A DNA stretch of 64,000 bases from Streptomyces sp. PTY087I2 (GTDB taxonomy: Bacteria > Actinomycetota > Actinomycetes > Streptomycetales > Streptomycetaceae). Below are positions 1 to 8,511 of the stretch, in pieces (the first letter of the stretch is position 1; every line of letters begins with the position of its first letter). Below the pieces are notes generated by a model. It made no database searches, was not told the DNA's origin, and saw nothing but the letters and a program-made list of their open reading frames with translations. Location of the stretch: positions 1-64,000 of the forward strand of contig NZ_LZRD01000020.1 in NCBI RefSeq assembly GCF_001687325.1. The letters are read 5' to 3'. Made by a program: the position numbers and the translations under genes.

Positions 1-162
1 GGCGGCCGTGGCCAGCACCAGGGCGCGCCGCGCTCCGTGCGCGGCGGGGTGGCCGCCGCGCCGCACCGGCAGGGCCCGCGCGGCGGAGCGCCGCCGTACC
101 GCGCATCCCGCGCATCCGCAGTCGATGGCGGGTTCGTACTCCTCGAAGACCGGAACAGTCAT
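1..162 (-). CDS. N-terminal part of a probable membrane/cell-wall associated protein (partial)
   Basis: The start at 162 is supported by a GGAGGGG ribosome site just upstream. The first 54 residues begin MTVPVFEEYEPAIDCGCAGC, then an arginine-rich stretch, then LVLATAA where a hydrophobic segment seems to begin as the window ends. This N-terminus, with its CxCxxC cluster and basic run before a membrane or signal segment, resembles Streptomyces proteins annotated as peptidoglycan-binding, but no such domain is visible in the part present. Function is therefore a family guess. Confidence 0.6.
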   Translation of the reverse strand, partial: MTVPVFEEYEPAIDCGCAGCAVRRRSAARALPVRRGGHPAAHGARRALVLATAA

Positions 163-355
163 GCGATTCCCCTCCGCACTCGTCATTCGTCAAGATCTTT
201 GGGCGCAGCCGCAACGGACGTCGGCGTCTTAAACTCTCCTGACATATCGCATTTTGACGGAACAAAGGAAAAAAACGACTATCTGACGGGGCGTGGCGGC
301 CGGTAAATGGTTCGGAGCACCCCGGCGCGTCGGGTAGAGTTCTCCAGGTCAGCAG

Positions 356-429
356 GCGCCGTTAGCTCAGTTGGTTAGAGCAGCTGACTCTTAATCAGCG
401 GGTCCGGGGTTCGAGTCCCTGACGGCGCA
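356..429 (+). tRNA. tRNA-Lys (anticodon CTT)
   Basis: Complete 74-nt cloverleaf without encoded CCA. The acceptor stem GCGCCGT (356-362) pairs with ACGGCGC (422-428), with discriminator A at 429. The anticodon loop CTCTTAA between GCTGA and TCAGC gives anticodon CTT. The T-loop is GGTTCGAGTCC. A TAGAGT box at 335-340 is a plausible -10 element just upstream. Confidence 0.96.
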
Positions 430-436
430 CGCACAG

Positions 437-471
437 TCAAAGCCCCCTCACGTTCCGTGAGGGGGCTTTGA
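437..471 (+). terminator. Rho-independent terminator after tRNA-Lys
   Basis: A perfect long stem (TCAAAGCCCCCTCACG and its complement) with a three-base loop begins eight bases after the tRNA end. The 3' arm ends in CTTTGA, which supplies the short T tract typical of Streptomyces. Confidence 0.85.
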
Positions 472-888
472 TCATTCCCCGTCCGGCATCCGGCGACACC
501 AGGCGTACGAGCGCGTATACGCACTTCGTCACACCCCCTCCACAACCTGGGGCCAAATCGTGCGTATGACCGGTAAACAGTCTGTTTCACCCTTGCGATC
601 CCGTTCGGTGTCGGACAATCTGTCTGGGGGCCCGACGGGGCACCAAGAGGGGTGCCGATCCGTACAGTTGGCACAGCAGAGCGTGACGTTCCGGTTGTCC
701 GTGCCGCGGGGTGGGGGTCCCGCTCGGGGGCGGACACCGAGGGGGCATCATGCAACCGGAAGGCTGCCGATCCATGTCTGTGGGAACGGTGGCTTGCCAC
801 CGTGTGCGTGCCCGGTGAAGAACGGGGCCCACCGCGCACGACGAGACCGAACAGGCACGCACCCGTGTGCGTGCGGGGGGATGTACCC
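472..888 (+). promoter_or_regulatory. Upstream region of cslA with a compact palindrome
   Basis: About 400 bases without a convincing gene. It should carry the cslA promoter. The clearest structure is a perfect 18-bp palindrome at 786-803 (ACGGTGGC-TT-GCCACCGT), about 100 bp before the cslA start. It could be an operator or a hairpin in the leader. I looked for a riboswitch and could not match one. Confidence 0.4.
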
Positions 889-2820
889 ATGACGTCGACG
901 CCGCCAGGCGACCGGCAGGAGAACGACGCTTCCCGGACGACGCAGCTCCGGATACCGGCGCAGCTGCGGGCCGGCGCGGCGCGGCGGCGTGCCAGGAAAG
1001 AGCTGCCCCGCTACGACTACGAGCACTACAGCCGGCTCGCCGGGCCGCTGACGCAGCCCCCCGCGGGCAAGCCGTACAAGGTCCAGTACCGCTCGCTCAT
1101 CTCGCAGGAGCCGCACCGCGTGCGCGCGGCGCTCCTGCTCGGCGCGGCTCCCCTCGTCTCGCTCGGTCTCTTCGCCTGGCTGATGCAGCCGAGCCACTGG
1201 ACCGACCGCGATCCGAACCTCGACAACGACCTGCTGCTCGTTCTCGACGTGATCATGCTCGTCTCGATCGGTCTGATCGAGCTGTTCCGCACGATGAACG
1301 TCCTCTCCAACGCGCACGCCACCCTCGTCGCCCGCGACCCGGTCCCCGTGGTCCCGGAGTCCGGCACCAAGGTCGCCTTCCTCACCTCCTTCGTCCCCGG
1401 CAAGGAGCCGCTGGAGATGGTGACGAAGACCCTGGAGGCGGCCGTCAGGATCCGCCACCGCGGTCTGATGCACGTCTGGCTGCTGGACGAGGGCGACGAC
1501 CCGGCGGTCAAGGAGGTCTGCGCCCGGCTCGGCGTGCACCACTTCTCCCGCAAGGGCGTCGCCCACTGGAACCAGGCCAAGGGCCCGCACCGCGCCAAGA
1601 CCAAGCACGGCAACTACAACGCCTGGCTGGACGCGCACGGCGGCGACTACGACTTCTTCGCCTCGGTCGACACCGACCACATCCCGCTGCCGAACTACCT
1701 GGAGCGGATGCTCGGCTACTTCCGCGACCCGGACGTCGGCTTCGTCATCGGCCCGCAGGTCTACGGCAACTACGACACCTTCGTCACCAAGGCCGCCGAG
1801 TCGCAGCAGTTCCTCTTCCACGCGCTCATCCAGCGCGCGGGCAACCGCTACGGCGCCCCCATGTTCGTCGGCACCAGCAACGCGGTCCGTATCTCGGCGC
1901 TCAAGCAGATCGGCGGTCTGTACGACTCGATCACCGAGGACATGGCCACCGGCTTCGAGATCCACCGCCACCGCAACCCCGCCACGGGCAAGAAGTGGCG
2001 CTCGGTCTACACCCCGGACGTACTCGCCGTCGGCGAGGGCCCGACCGCGTGGACGGACTTCTTCACCCAGCAGCTGCGCTGGTCGCGGGGCACGTACGAG
2101 ACGATCATCGGCCAGTTCTGGAAGGGCTTCGGGTCCATGCCGCCCGGCAAGCTCTTCAACTACACGATGATGATCATCTTCTACCCGATGTCGGCGCTGA
2201 ACTGGATCCTCGCGGCGCTCAGCTGCGCGCTCTTCCTCGGCATGGGCGCCTCCGGTGTCCAGATCGACCCGACGATCTGGATGATGCTGTACGGCAACGC
2301 CTCCGCGCTCCAGATCGGCCTGTACATCTGGAACCGCCGCCACAACGTCTCGCCGCACGAGCCCGAGGGCTCCGGCGGTCTGGCCGGCATGGTGATGTCC
2401 GCGCTCTCCGCGCCGATCTACGCCCGCTCGCTGATGGACGCGGTGCTGCGCCGCAAGAGCTCGTTCGTGGTGACCCCCAAGGGCGACTCGTCCAGCCCGG
2501 ACACCCTCTTCGGCACCTTCCGCATCCATCTGTTCTTCATCGTCGTCTTCGGCGCCTCGATGATCTCCTCCTTCTTTCTCGGCCACAGCCACCCCGCGAT
2601 GGTCACCTGGGCCACCCTGGCGCTGCTCATCACCGCGGCGCCGATCATCGGCTGGCGGTACACGATCCGCGCCGAGAAGAAGAAACGCCGGTCGGGCGGA
2701 GGATCGCACCGCAGCGGCGGGCCGGCCCCCGAGCCGAGGCCCCAGCCCCTGCCCGGTGCGCCGGGCAACGACCAGACCATGCAGATCGCTCAGATCGCCC
2801 TTGGGGGACGTAAGAAATGA
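889..2820 (+). CDS. cslA: CslA, cellulose-synthase-like family 2 glycosyltransferase
   Basis: Membrane processive glycosyltransferase of 643 residues. In streptomycetes CslA makes an extracellular beta-glucan-type polymer at hyphal tips and works with GlxA. Visible motifs are a DEGDD aspartate region, the DTD metal/UDP-sugar motif at 261-263, TED at 349-351 and QQLRW at 394-398, in the order of the GT2 synthase core. Hydrophobic segments occur near 80-100 and 113-135 and several follow the catalytic core; the C-terminal tail is basic and proline-rich. ATG 889 has GGGGGG upstream and gives the N-terminus expected for Streptomyces CslA. An open frame runs further upstream to 652 but has no ribosome site. 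The gene overlaps glxA by ATGA. Confidence 0.95.
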   Translation: MTSTPPGDRQENDASRTTQLRIPAQLRAGAARRRARKELPRYDYEHYSRLAGPLTQPPAGKPYKVQYRSLISQEPHRVRAALLLGAAPLVSLGLFAWLMQPSHWTDRDPNLDNDLLLVLDVIMLVSIGLIELFRTMNVLSNAHATLVARDPVPVVPESGTKVAFLTSFVPGKEPLEMVTKTLEAAVRIRHRGLMHVWLLDEGDDPAVKEVCARLGVHHFSRKGVAHWNQAKGPHRAKTKHGNYNAWLDAHGGDYDFFASVDTDHIPLPNYLERMLGYFRDPDVGFVIGPQVYGNYDTFVTKAAESQQFLFHALIQRAGNRYGAPMFVGTSNAVRISALKQIGGLYDSITEDMATGFEIHRHRNPATGKKWRSVYTPDVLAVGEGPTAWTDFFTQQLRWSRGTYETIIGQFWKGFGSMPPGKLFNYTMMIIFYPMSALNWILAALSCALFLGMGASGVQIDPTIWMMLYGNASALQIGLYIWNRRHNVSPHEPEGSGGLAGMVMSALSAPIYARSLMDAVLRRKSSFVVTPKGDSSSPDTLFGTFRIHLFFIVVFGASMISSFFLGHSHPAMVTWATLALLITAAPIIGWRYTIRAEKKKRRSGGGSHRSGGPAPEPRPQPLPGAPGNDQTMQIAQIALGGRKK

Positions 2821-4754
2821 AGTACCGTCCGAGCCGCCGTACCCGCCGCCTGGCGATCAGTACGGCGGTGGTTCTCGCGCTCGCGGGGGCGAACGGGCCG
2901 TGGCTGTACCGCTTCAGCACCGAGCGCTACCACGAGTACAAGATCAACCAGCCGGAGTACAAGGCGGCCAACGGCCACTGGGACTTCCTGGACGTGCCCT
3001 CCGAGCACCGGATCAACACGATCCACGCGGCGCTGCTGCACACCGGCAAGGTGCTGCTCGTCGCGGGCTCCGGGAACAACCAGAAGAACTTCGACGCGAA
3101 GAGCTTCCGCTCGGTGCTGTGGGACCCGAAGACGAACGTCTTCAAGGACATCGCCACCCCCAAGGACATGTTCTGCGCCGGGCACACACAGCTGCCCGAC
3201 GGCAAGCTCCTCATAGCCGGCGGCACCAAGCGGTACGAGAAGCTCCAGGGCGATGTCACCAAGGCCGGCGGCCTGATGATCGTCCACAACGAGGACCCGG
3301 ACAAGCCGATCACCCTGCCCGCGGGCACCCGGTTCACGGGGAAGAAGAACGGCAAGACGTTCGTCTCCAAGGACCCGATCCTGGTCGAGAAGGCCACCAA
3401 GGTCTTCGACAAGGAGACCGGCGCGTTCCTCCGTAACGACCCCGGCCTCGGCCGGATCTACGTCGAGGCGCAGAAGACCGGCAAGAAGTACGAGACCGGC
3501 ACCGAGGACAACTACCGGGTGGCGGGCCTGACCGGCTCGGACACCCGCAACGTCTACGGCATCGCGCAGAAGCTGGCCCTGGACAAGAAGGACTTCCAGG
3601 GGATCAAGGAGGCCTTCGAGTTCGACCCGGTCGCGGAGAAGTACATACCCGTCGACCCGATGAACGAGGCCCGCTGGTACCCGACCCTGACGACGCTGGA
3701 GGACGGCAAGGTCCTCGCCCTGTCGGGGCTGGACGAGATCGGGCAGATCGTCCCCGGCAAGGACGAGATCTACGACCCGGCGACCAAGGAGTGGGAGTAC
3801 ACCGGCATCGTCCGGAAGTTCCCCACCTACCCGGCGGTCTTCCTGCTGAACGACGGCAAGCTGTTCTACTCCGGCTCCAACGCCGGATACGGTCCGGCGG
3901 ACGTGGGCCGCGACCCGGGCGTCTGGGACCTCGCGACGAACAAGTTCACGAAGATCCCCGGGCTCAGCGACCCGGACCAGATGGAGACCTCCGCCACCGT
4001 GCGGCTGCCCCCGGCCCAGGACGAGAAGTTCATGGTGATCGGCGGCGGCGGCGTCGGCGAGTCGGAGAAGGCCAGCGAGAAGTCCCGGCTGGTCGACCTC
4101 CAGCAGAAGAACCCGAAGTTCACCGACGGCGCGTCCCTCTCCGAGGGCACCCGCTACCCCAGCGCCTCCCTGCTGCCCGACGACTCGCTGCTGGTCACCG
4201 GCGGCTCCAGCGACTACCGGGGGCGCGGCGGCTCGGACGTGCTCCAGGCCCGGCTGTACGACGCGAAGACCGACACGTACAAGAAGGTCGCGGACCCGGC
4301 GGTCGGCCGGAACTACCACTCGGGTTCGGTGCTGCTGCCGGACGGCCGGGTCATGATCTTCGGTTCGGACTCGCTCTTCTCCGACAAGGCCAACACGCGG
4401 CCCGGCGTCTTCGAACAGCGCATCGAGATCTACACCCCGCCCTACCTCTACCGGGACTCCCGGCCGGAGCTGACGGCCGGGCCGAAGAAGATCGAGCGTG
4501 GCTCCACGGGCCTGTTCACCACGCAGCACGCCTCGAAGATCACCTCGGCGAAGCTGATGCGGCCCTCGGCGGTCACCCATGTCACCGACACCGATCAGCG
4601 CACGATCGCGCTGGAGATGAAGAAGTCGAAGGACGGGATCACCGTCACGGTGCCGGACAACCCGGCGCTGGTGCCGGCCGGCTGGTACATGCTGTTCGTC
4701 ACCGACGACCAGGGCACCCCGTCCGAGGGCATGTGGGTGGAGGTGCCCGAGTAG
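2817..4754 (+). CDS. glxA: GlxA, galactose-oxidase-like mononuclear copper radical oxidase
   Basis: 645 residues, the usual GlxA length. N-terminal basic residues and one hydrophobic segment (about 12-30) anchor or export it. The rest is a kelch-type propeller followed by an Ig-like domain. The FCAGHTQL segment (Cys120) holds the cysteine expected for the Tyr-Cys redox cofactor, and NYHSG (Tyr500, His501) is a copper-ligand type motif. In Streptomyces GlxA is needed for deposition of the CslA glycan and for hyphal aggregation. Its start overlaps the cslA stop (ATGA), implying translational coupling, so the pair should be made in fixed ratio. Confidence 0.95.
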   Translation: MKYRPSRRTRRLAISTAVVLALAGANGPWLYRFSTERYHEYKINQPEYKAANGHWDFLDVPSEHRINTIHAALLHTGKVLLVAGSGNNQKNFDAKSFRSVLWDPKTNVFKDIATPKDMFCAGHTQLPDGKLLIAGGTKRYEKLQGDVTKAGGLMIVHNEDPDKPITLPAGTRFTGKKNGKTFVSKDPILVEKATKVFDKETGAFLRNDPGLGRIYVEAQKTGKKYETGTEDNYRVAGLTGSDTRNVYGIAQKLALDKKDFQGIKEAFEFDPVAEKYIPVDPMNEARWYPTLTTLEDGKVLALSGLDEIGQIVPGKDEIYDPATKEWEYTGIVRKFPTYPAVFLLNDGKLFYSGSNAGYGPADVGRDPGVWDLATNKFTKIPGLSDPDQMETSATVRLPPAQDEKFMVIGGGGVGESEKASEKSRLVDLQQKNPKFTDGASLSEGTRYPSASLLPDDSLLVTGGSSDYRGRGGSDVLQARLYDAKTDTYKKVADPAVGRNYHSGSVLLPDGRVMIFGSDSLFSDKANTRPGVFEQRIEIYTPPYLYRDSRPELTAGPKKIERGSTGLFTTQHASKITSAKLMRPSAVTHVTDTDQRTIALEMKKSKDGITVTVPDNPALVPAGWYMLFVTDDQGTPSEGMWVEVPE

Positions 4755-4778
4755 GGGCGCGAGCGCGTACGCACACGG

Positions 4779-4825
4779 CGAAGGCCGCGCGCCGGGAGAG
4801 CTGATCTCCCGGCGCGCGGCCTTCG
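4779..4825. terminator. Bidirectional terminator between glxA and cslZ
   Basis: Perfect inverted repeat of about 20 bp per arm (CGAAGGCCGCGCGCCGGGAG and its complement) around a short loop. It lies between two convergent genes, so it can serve both. Confidence 0.85.
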
Positions 4826-4835
4826 GTCGTTTCCG

Positions 4836-5882
4836 CTACTTCGTGGCGCCGGCCAGGCCCAGGGCGTACTCCGGCCACCAGTCGCCGGCCTTGGGGCCGC
4901 CCTTGCAGTCGCCGTCGGACTCGCCGGGGCGCTTGATCCACAGATAGGCGTCGACCAGCTCGTCGCCCGTCTTCGTGGTCGGGGCCTCGCCCAGGGCGCG
5001 GCCCGGGGGGTTGCACCAGCTCTCGGCCGGGTCGCCGCCGGTGTAGGGGCCGTTGCCGTTGCGGCTGGTGTCGATGACGAAGGGCTTGTTGCCGATCTTC
5101 TCCGACAGCTTCTTGCCGAACTCCGTGGAGACGGCCGTCGTCTGGAAGTTGGAGACGTTGAGCGAGAAGCCGTCGGCCTCGGCGATCCCGGCCCGCTGGA
5201 GCGGCTGGAACAGCGCGTCGGGCGACTGCCAGCCGGCATTGCCCGCGTCCAGGTAGACCTTGGTGGCGGGCTGCTGCTTCAGCCGCTGGATGGCGCCCTT
5301 GAGGAGGTCGTAGCGCTCCTCGTGGAACTCCTGGGGTGTGCAGCCGTCGACCAGGTGGAGCAGGGCGTCCGGCTCCAGGATCACGGTCGCGCTGCGGTCC
5401 CCGATGCCCTTGGCGACACCGTCCAGCCAGGAGCGGTAGGCGTTGCCGTCGGCGGCGCCGCCCTTGGAGAACTGGCCGCAGTCGCGGTGGGGGATGTTGT
5501 AGAGGACGAGCAGGGCGTCCCGGTCGGCAGCGGCGGCGGCCTCGGTGATGCCCCGCACCTGGGACTCCGGGTTGTCCGGGGTGACCCACTCGCCGACGGG
5601 CTGCTGCGCGATCTTCCGGATCAGCGCCGCCTTCTCGTCGTCGCCGTCCTTCGTGTACGCGGCGACCTGGCGGGCCGCGTTGCCGTCGGGGTTGACCCAG
5701 TACGGGTCCTTGTCCTTGGGCTGCTGTTCGACGGTCGGCGCGCTCTTCTTGTCGCCGCCGTCCCCGTCGCCGGAGCAGCCCGCCAGCAGCAGGGCCGCCC
5801 CGAGCGCCGCCGCCGTACCGGTCGTCCGCAGGCCCGCCACGCGCCTGCGCGTCCGGGACCGGCCGGTGTAACTGCCGTACAT
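4836..5882 (-). CDS. cslZ: CslZ-type GH6 family endoglucanase lipoprotein
   Basis: Extracytoplasmic glycoside hydrolase family 6 protein of 348 residues. It has an RRR-containing n-region and a lipobox (LLAGC), then a flexible charged linker. GH6 landmarks are DCGQFS, the ILEPDA catalytic aspartate segment, YLDAGN and DTSRNGNGP. In Streptomyces the cslA/glxA locus has a neighbouring GH6 that trims the nascent glucan. The start at 5882 has GGGGGAG at good spacing; an upstream in-frame start at 5987 would place 35 non-signal residues before the signal peptide. An interrupted palindrome GTGCA-CTGCC-TGCAC sits at 5897-5911, where an operator could act. Confidence 0.88.
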   Translation of the reverse strand: MYGSYTGRSRTRRRVAGLRTTGTAAALGAALLLAGCSGDGDGGDKKSAPTVEQQPKDKDPYWVNPDGNAARQVAAYTKDGDDEKAALIRKIAQQPVGEWVTPDNPESQVRGITEAAAAADRDALLVLYNIPHRDCGQFSKGGAADGNAYRSWLDGVAKGIGDRSATVILEPDALLHLVDGCTPQEFHEERYDLLKGAIQRLKQQPATKVYLDAGNAGWQSPDALFQPLQRAGIAEADGFSLNVSNFQTTAVSTEFGKKLSEKIGNKPFVIDTSRNGNGPYTGGDPAESWCNPPGRALGEAPTTKTGDELVDAYLWIKRPGESDGDCKGGPKAGDWWPEYALGLAGATK

Positions 5883-5911
5883 CCACTCCCCCTTGGGTGC
5901 ACTGCCTGCAC

Positions 5912-6221
5912 TGTTCATCACTGGTTGCACCGATGTGCTGCCGGTCCGATCCATCCTGGCACAGCGGCCGGGCGTCCACGCTTGCACCCGTACAACGCAC
6001 GCACCCGGGCACCGGTTCCGGACATCCTGTTCGAAAGCCGGTCATCCGCCCGGCCGGTCCCCCTACAGTGGCGAGGGCCGGGGCTTTCCCACCGCACCGA
6101 CCTCCCGTACCGCGCCGGGCGACTCCCGCGGCCGGGCGCACGCGGTCGAGGACCGGCCCGGCGGGCGCGCCCCGTGAGAGGCGGCCACGCCGGGCCGGGT
6201 TGAGCCGATGAGCCTGCCGGG
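5912..6221 (-). other. Intergenic region upstream of cslZ
   Basis: About 310 bases between the class F sortase stop and the cslZ leader. It presumably holds the cslZ promoter on the minus strand. I see no protein with plausible codon use and no strong hairpin here. Confidence 0.4.
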
Positions 6222-6953
6222 TCAGCCGCGGCCGTGGGCCGCCGGGCCGTGGGCCACCGCCTGGACGCGCTCCCCGGGATCCTTTGCCGCGTCCCGCGCG
6301 CCGGTGAGGTAGGCGGAGACCACCACGTTCGCCGTGTAGGAGCGGGTCTCGTGGTCGTACGTACCGCCGCAGGTGATCAGCCGCAGTTCGGCCCGGCCGT
6401 CCTCGCGGGGCCCGTACGCCTTCTGCGCGTCGAAGCGTTCGCGGGTGACGAGTTGGACGTCGTCCACGGTGAACTCGGCGACGCTGCCGTCGGTCCGGGC
6501 GACGTCGATGCGGGCGCCCGGCTTCACCGCGCTGAGCCCGTAGAAGACGGCGGGCTTGGTGTCGGTGTCGACATGGCCGACGAACAGGGCCGTGCCCTTC
6601 GCTCCGGGCCGGGTGCCGTCGCCGTACCAGCCGGCGGTCCTCGGCATCCCGTACGGGGGCGGGTCGATGGCCCCGTCGCGGTCGAGGCCGCGTGCGATGA
6701 CGGGGGCCTCGATCCCGACGGAGGGGACCTCGACGCGCTCGGGGGCGGCCCCGTCGAGCGGCTCGTGCGCCGGGGGCAGCGAGGCCCCGAAGGGACGGCC
6801 GACCGCGGCCACGTCGCCGGTGGTGGGGCCCGACAGACCGCCGAGCCCGCCGCCGGCCTCCTTGCCCCAGAGCCACAGACCGAGCAGCAGCACGGCCCAG
6901 GTCACTCCGGTGAGCAGTCGCCCGTTGCCTGCCGGGCGGTCCGGGGCCGCCAT
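6222..6953 (-). CDS. Class F sortase
   Basis: Membrane-anchored transpeptidase of 243 residues. An N-terminal hydrophobic segment (about 14-30) is followed by a linker and the sortase barrel. The catalytic histidine lies in FVGHVDT, the cysteine in LRLITCGG, and an arginine follows in HETRSYTANV. The class is inferred from the GHVDT/LITCGG signatures and from the small size typical of actinobacterial SrtF. It starts one base after the stop of the upstream gene on the same strand, so the two are co-translated. The substrate is not known from sequence. Confidence 0.88.
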   Translation of the reverse strand: MAAPDRPAGNGRLLTGVTWAVLLLGLWLWGKEAGGGLGGLSGPTTGDVAAVGRPFGASLPPAHEPLDGAAPERVEVPSVGIEAPVIARGLDRDGAIDPPPYGMPRTAGWYGDGTRPGAKGTALFVGHVDTDTKPAVFYGLSAVKPGARIDVARTDGSVAEFTVDDVQLVTRERFDAQKAYGPREDGRAELRLITCGGTYDHETRSYTANVVVSAYLTGARDAAKDPGERVQAVAHGPAAHGRG

Positions 6954-6954
6954 G

Positions 6955-7512
6955 TCAGCTGCCGGCCGGGCCGCGACGCCGGCGCGAGCTGCGCAGGGCG
7001 ACGGCGACGGCCGCGACGGCGGCGAGCACCAGGCCGGTCACCGCGTGCCGGGTGCCGGGGCCCTGGCCCTCGGCGGACCGTTCGGCGAGGGTGGCGGTGC
7101 CTCCGCCGCCCGCCTTGACGGGTGCGGCGGGCGAGGGCCGGTTGTGGTGGATGACGGTGAGGGTGCCGGTGGCCTTGCCGTCGCTGTCCTCGCACGTCAC
7201 CCAGACGTCGTAGGAGCGGGGTTCGGCGTCGGACCGGATCCGGGCCTCGGCGAAGAGGCCTTTGTCGTCGGCCGGGCGGAAGTGGGCGACCGAGGTGAAG
7301 GCGTCGGAGTTGCCCTTGGCCCGGCGGCCCTTGCCGCAGACGTCGACCCACAGTTCCACCTGCCCGCCCGGGGCGATCGTGGACGGGGTGATGGAGACGG
7401 TGCCGGTGCGCCGGTCGTCGTCCCCGGCCGGGGCGGCCAGCGCGACGGGGGCGGGTACGGCTATGAGCGCGGCCGCCGCCGCGGCACAGAACGTGAGGGG
7501 TATGGAACGCAT
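6955..7512 (-). CDS. Secreted protein with C-terminal membrane anchor, co-transcribed with the class F sortase
   Basis: 185 residues. A signal peptide (about 1-26, AxA-type end) leads to an extracellular beta-rich region with two cysteines (DVCGKG, WVTCED), a glycine-rich linker, one transmembrane segment near 160-177 and an RSSRRRR tail. The architecture is like a sortase substrate, but no LPxTG or LAxTG pentapeptide precedes the anchor. The start has AGGAGG six bases upstream. It lies directly upstream of the class F sortase, so it may be that enzyme's partner or substrate. Function otherwise unknown. Confidence 0.8.
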   Translation of the reverse strand: MRSIPLTFCAAAAAALIAVPAPVALAAPAGDDDRRTGTVSITPSTIAPGGQVELWVDVCGKGRRAKGNSDAFTSVAHFRPADDKGLFAEARIRSDAEPRSYDVWVTCEDSDGKATGTLTVIHHNRPSPAAPVKAGGGGTATLAERSAEGQGPGTRHAVTGLVLAAVAAVAVALRSSRRRRGPAGS

Positions 7513-7554
7513 CGTGAACCTCCTACGGGAAGGTTCACGGCTGCGGCGGCGGCC

Positions 7555-7592
7555 CGCATCCGCAGTCCCCCATTCGGGCGACCGCGGATGCG
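7555..7592 (-). terminator. Hairpin after the HAD-IIA phosphatase gene
   Basis: Inverted repeat CGCATCCGC / GCGGATGCG with a 20-base loop, placed between the HAD gene and the sortase-partner gene on the same strand. The T tract is poor, so it may attenuate rather than stop transcription. Confidence 0.5.
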
Positions 7593-7603
7593 CTCCGCGC
7601 AGG

Positions 7604-8437
7604 TCAGCCGCGTTCGGCCGGGGCGGGCTTCTCCGCCTGGTCGGCCTGGTCCGGCAGGTCGATGAGGTCGACCAGGTCGGCGATGGACTCGACGACGTGG
7701 GACGGGCCGAACGGGTAGCGGTCGACGTCGGCGACGGTGGTGAGTCCGGTGAGCACGAGGAAGGTCTGCATGCCCGCTTCCAGGCCCGCCAGGACGTCGG
7801 TGTCCATCCGGTCGCCGATCATGGCGCTGGTCTCGGAGTGCGCGCCGATGGCGTTGAGGCCGGTCCGCATCATCAGGGGGTTGGGCTTGCCCGCGAAGTA
7901 GGGGTCCTTGCCGGTGGCCTTGGTGATGAGGGCGGCGACGGAGCCGGTGGCGGGCAGCGGGCCCTCGGCGGACGGGCCGGTCTCGTCGGGGTTGGTGCAG
8001 ATGAACCGGGCGCCCGCGTTGATCAGCCGGATCGCCTTGGTGAGCGCCTCGAAGCTGTACGTACGGGTCTCGCCGAGCACCACGTAGTCCGGGTCGTGGT
8101 CGGTGAGGACGTACCCGATGTCGTGCAGGGCGGTGGTGAGGCCGGCCTCGCCGATGACGTACGCCGTGCCGCCGGGGCGCTGGTCGTCGAGGAACTGGGC
8201 GGTGGCGAGCGCGGAGGTCCAGATGTTCTCCACGGGCACGTCCAGGCCCATGCGCTGGAGGCGGGCGTGCAGGTCGCGCGCGGTGTAGATGGAGTTGTTG
8301 GTGAGGACGAGGAAGGGCAGCCCGGAATCCCGCAGCCGCTTGATGAAGGCATCGGCGCCGGGGATGGGGGTGCCCTCGTGGATGAGGACGCCGTCCATGT
8401 CGGTGAGCCAGGAAGTGATGGGCTTGCGCTCTGCCAT
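7604..8437 (-). CDS. HAD-IIA family hydrolase (NagD-like phosphatase)
   Basis: 277 residues. The HAD nucleophile motif is DMDGVL near residue 14, followed by the TNNS motif II region, then GKPNP and the GDRMDTD motif with the acidic metal-binding residues. The large cap between motifs II and III is characteristic of subclass IIA (NagD/PNPase-type sugar or nucleotide phosphatases). The start at 8437 has GGAG upstream. It is separated from both neighbours and may be its own unit. The physiological substrate cannot be told from sequence. Confidence 0.88.
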   Translation of the reverse strand: MAERKPITSWLTDMDGVLIHEGTPIPGADAFIKRLRDSGLPFLVLTNNSIYTARDLHARLQRMGLDVPVENIWTSALATAQFLDDQRPGGTAYVIGEAGLTTALHDIGYVLTDHDPDYVVLGETRTYSFEALTKAIRLINAGARFICTNPDETGPSAEGPLPATGSVAALITKATGKDPYFAGKPNPLMMRTGLNAIGAHSETSAMIGDRMDTDVLAGLEAGMQTFLVLTGLTTVADVDRYPFGPSHVVESIADLVDLIDLPDQADQAEKPAPAERG

Positions 8438-8511
8438 GTGTCGGGACTCCTGCCGTACGCACTGCGTGCTGGGGGTGCCCGGACCACGCCGTCCGTGCAC
8501 CCCCAGCATAA

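Noticed and set aside
472..888. Riboswitch in the cslA leader
   Set aside because: I tried c-di-GMP, c-di-AMP and cobalamin consensus patterns and none fits; only a short palindrome is clear.
748..2709. Long minus-strand open frame opposite cslA
   Set aside because: Repetitive Arg/Gly/Val/Glu sequence without domains, exactly antisense to a gene with clear motifs. A GC-skew artefact; the same applies to the long frames opposite glxA, the phosphodiesterase and the phosphonate operon.
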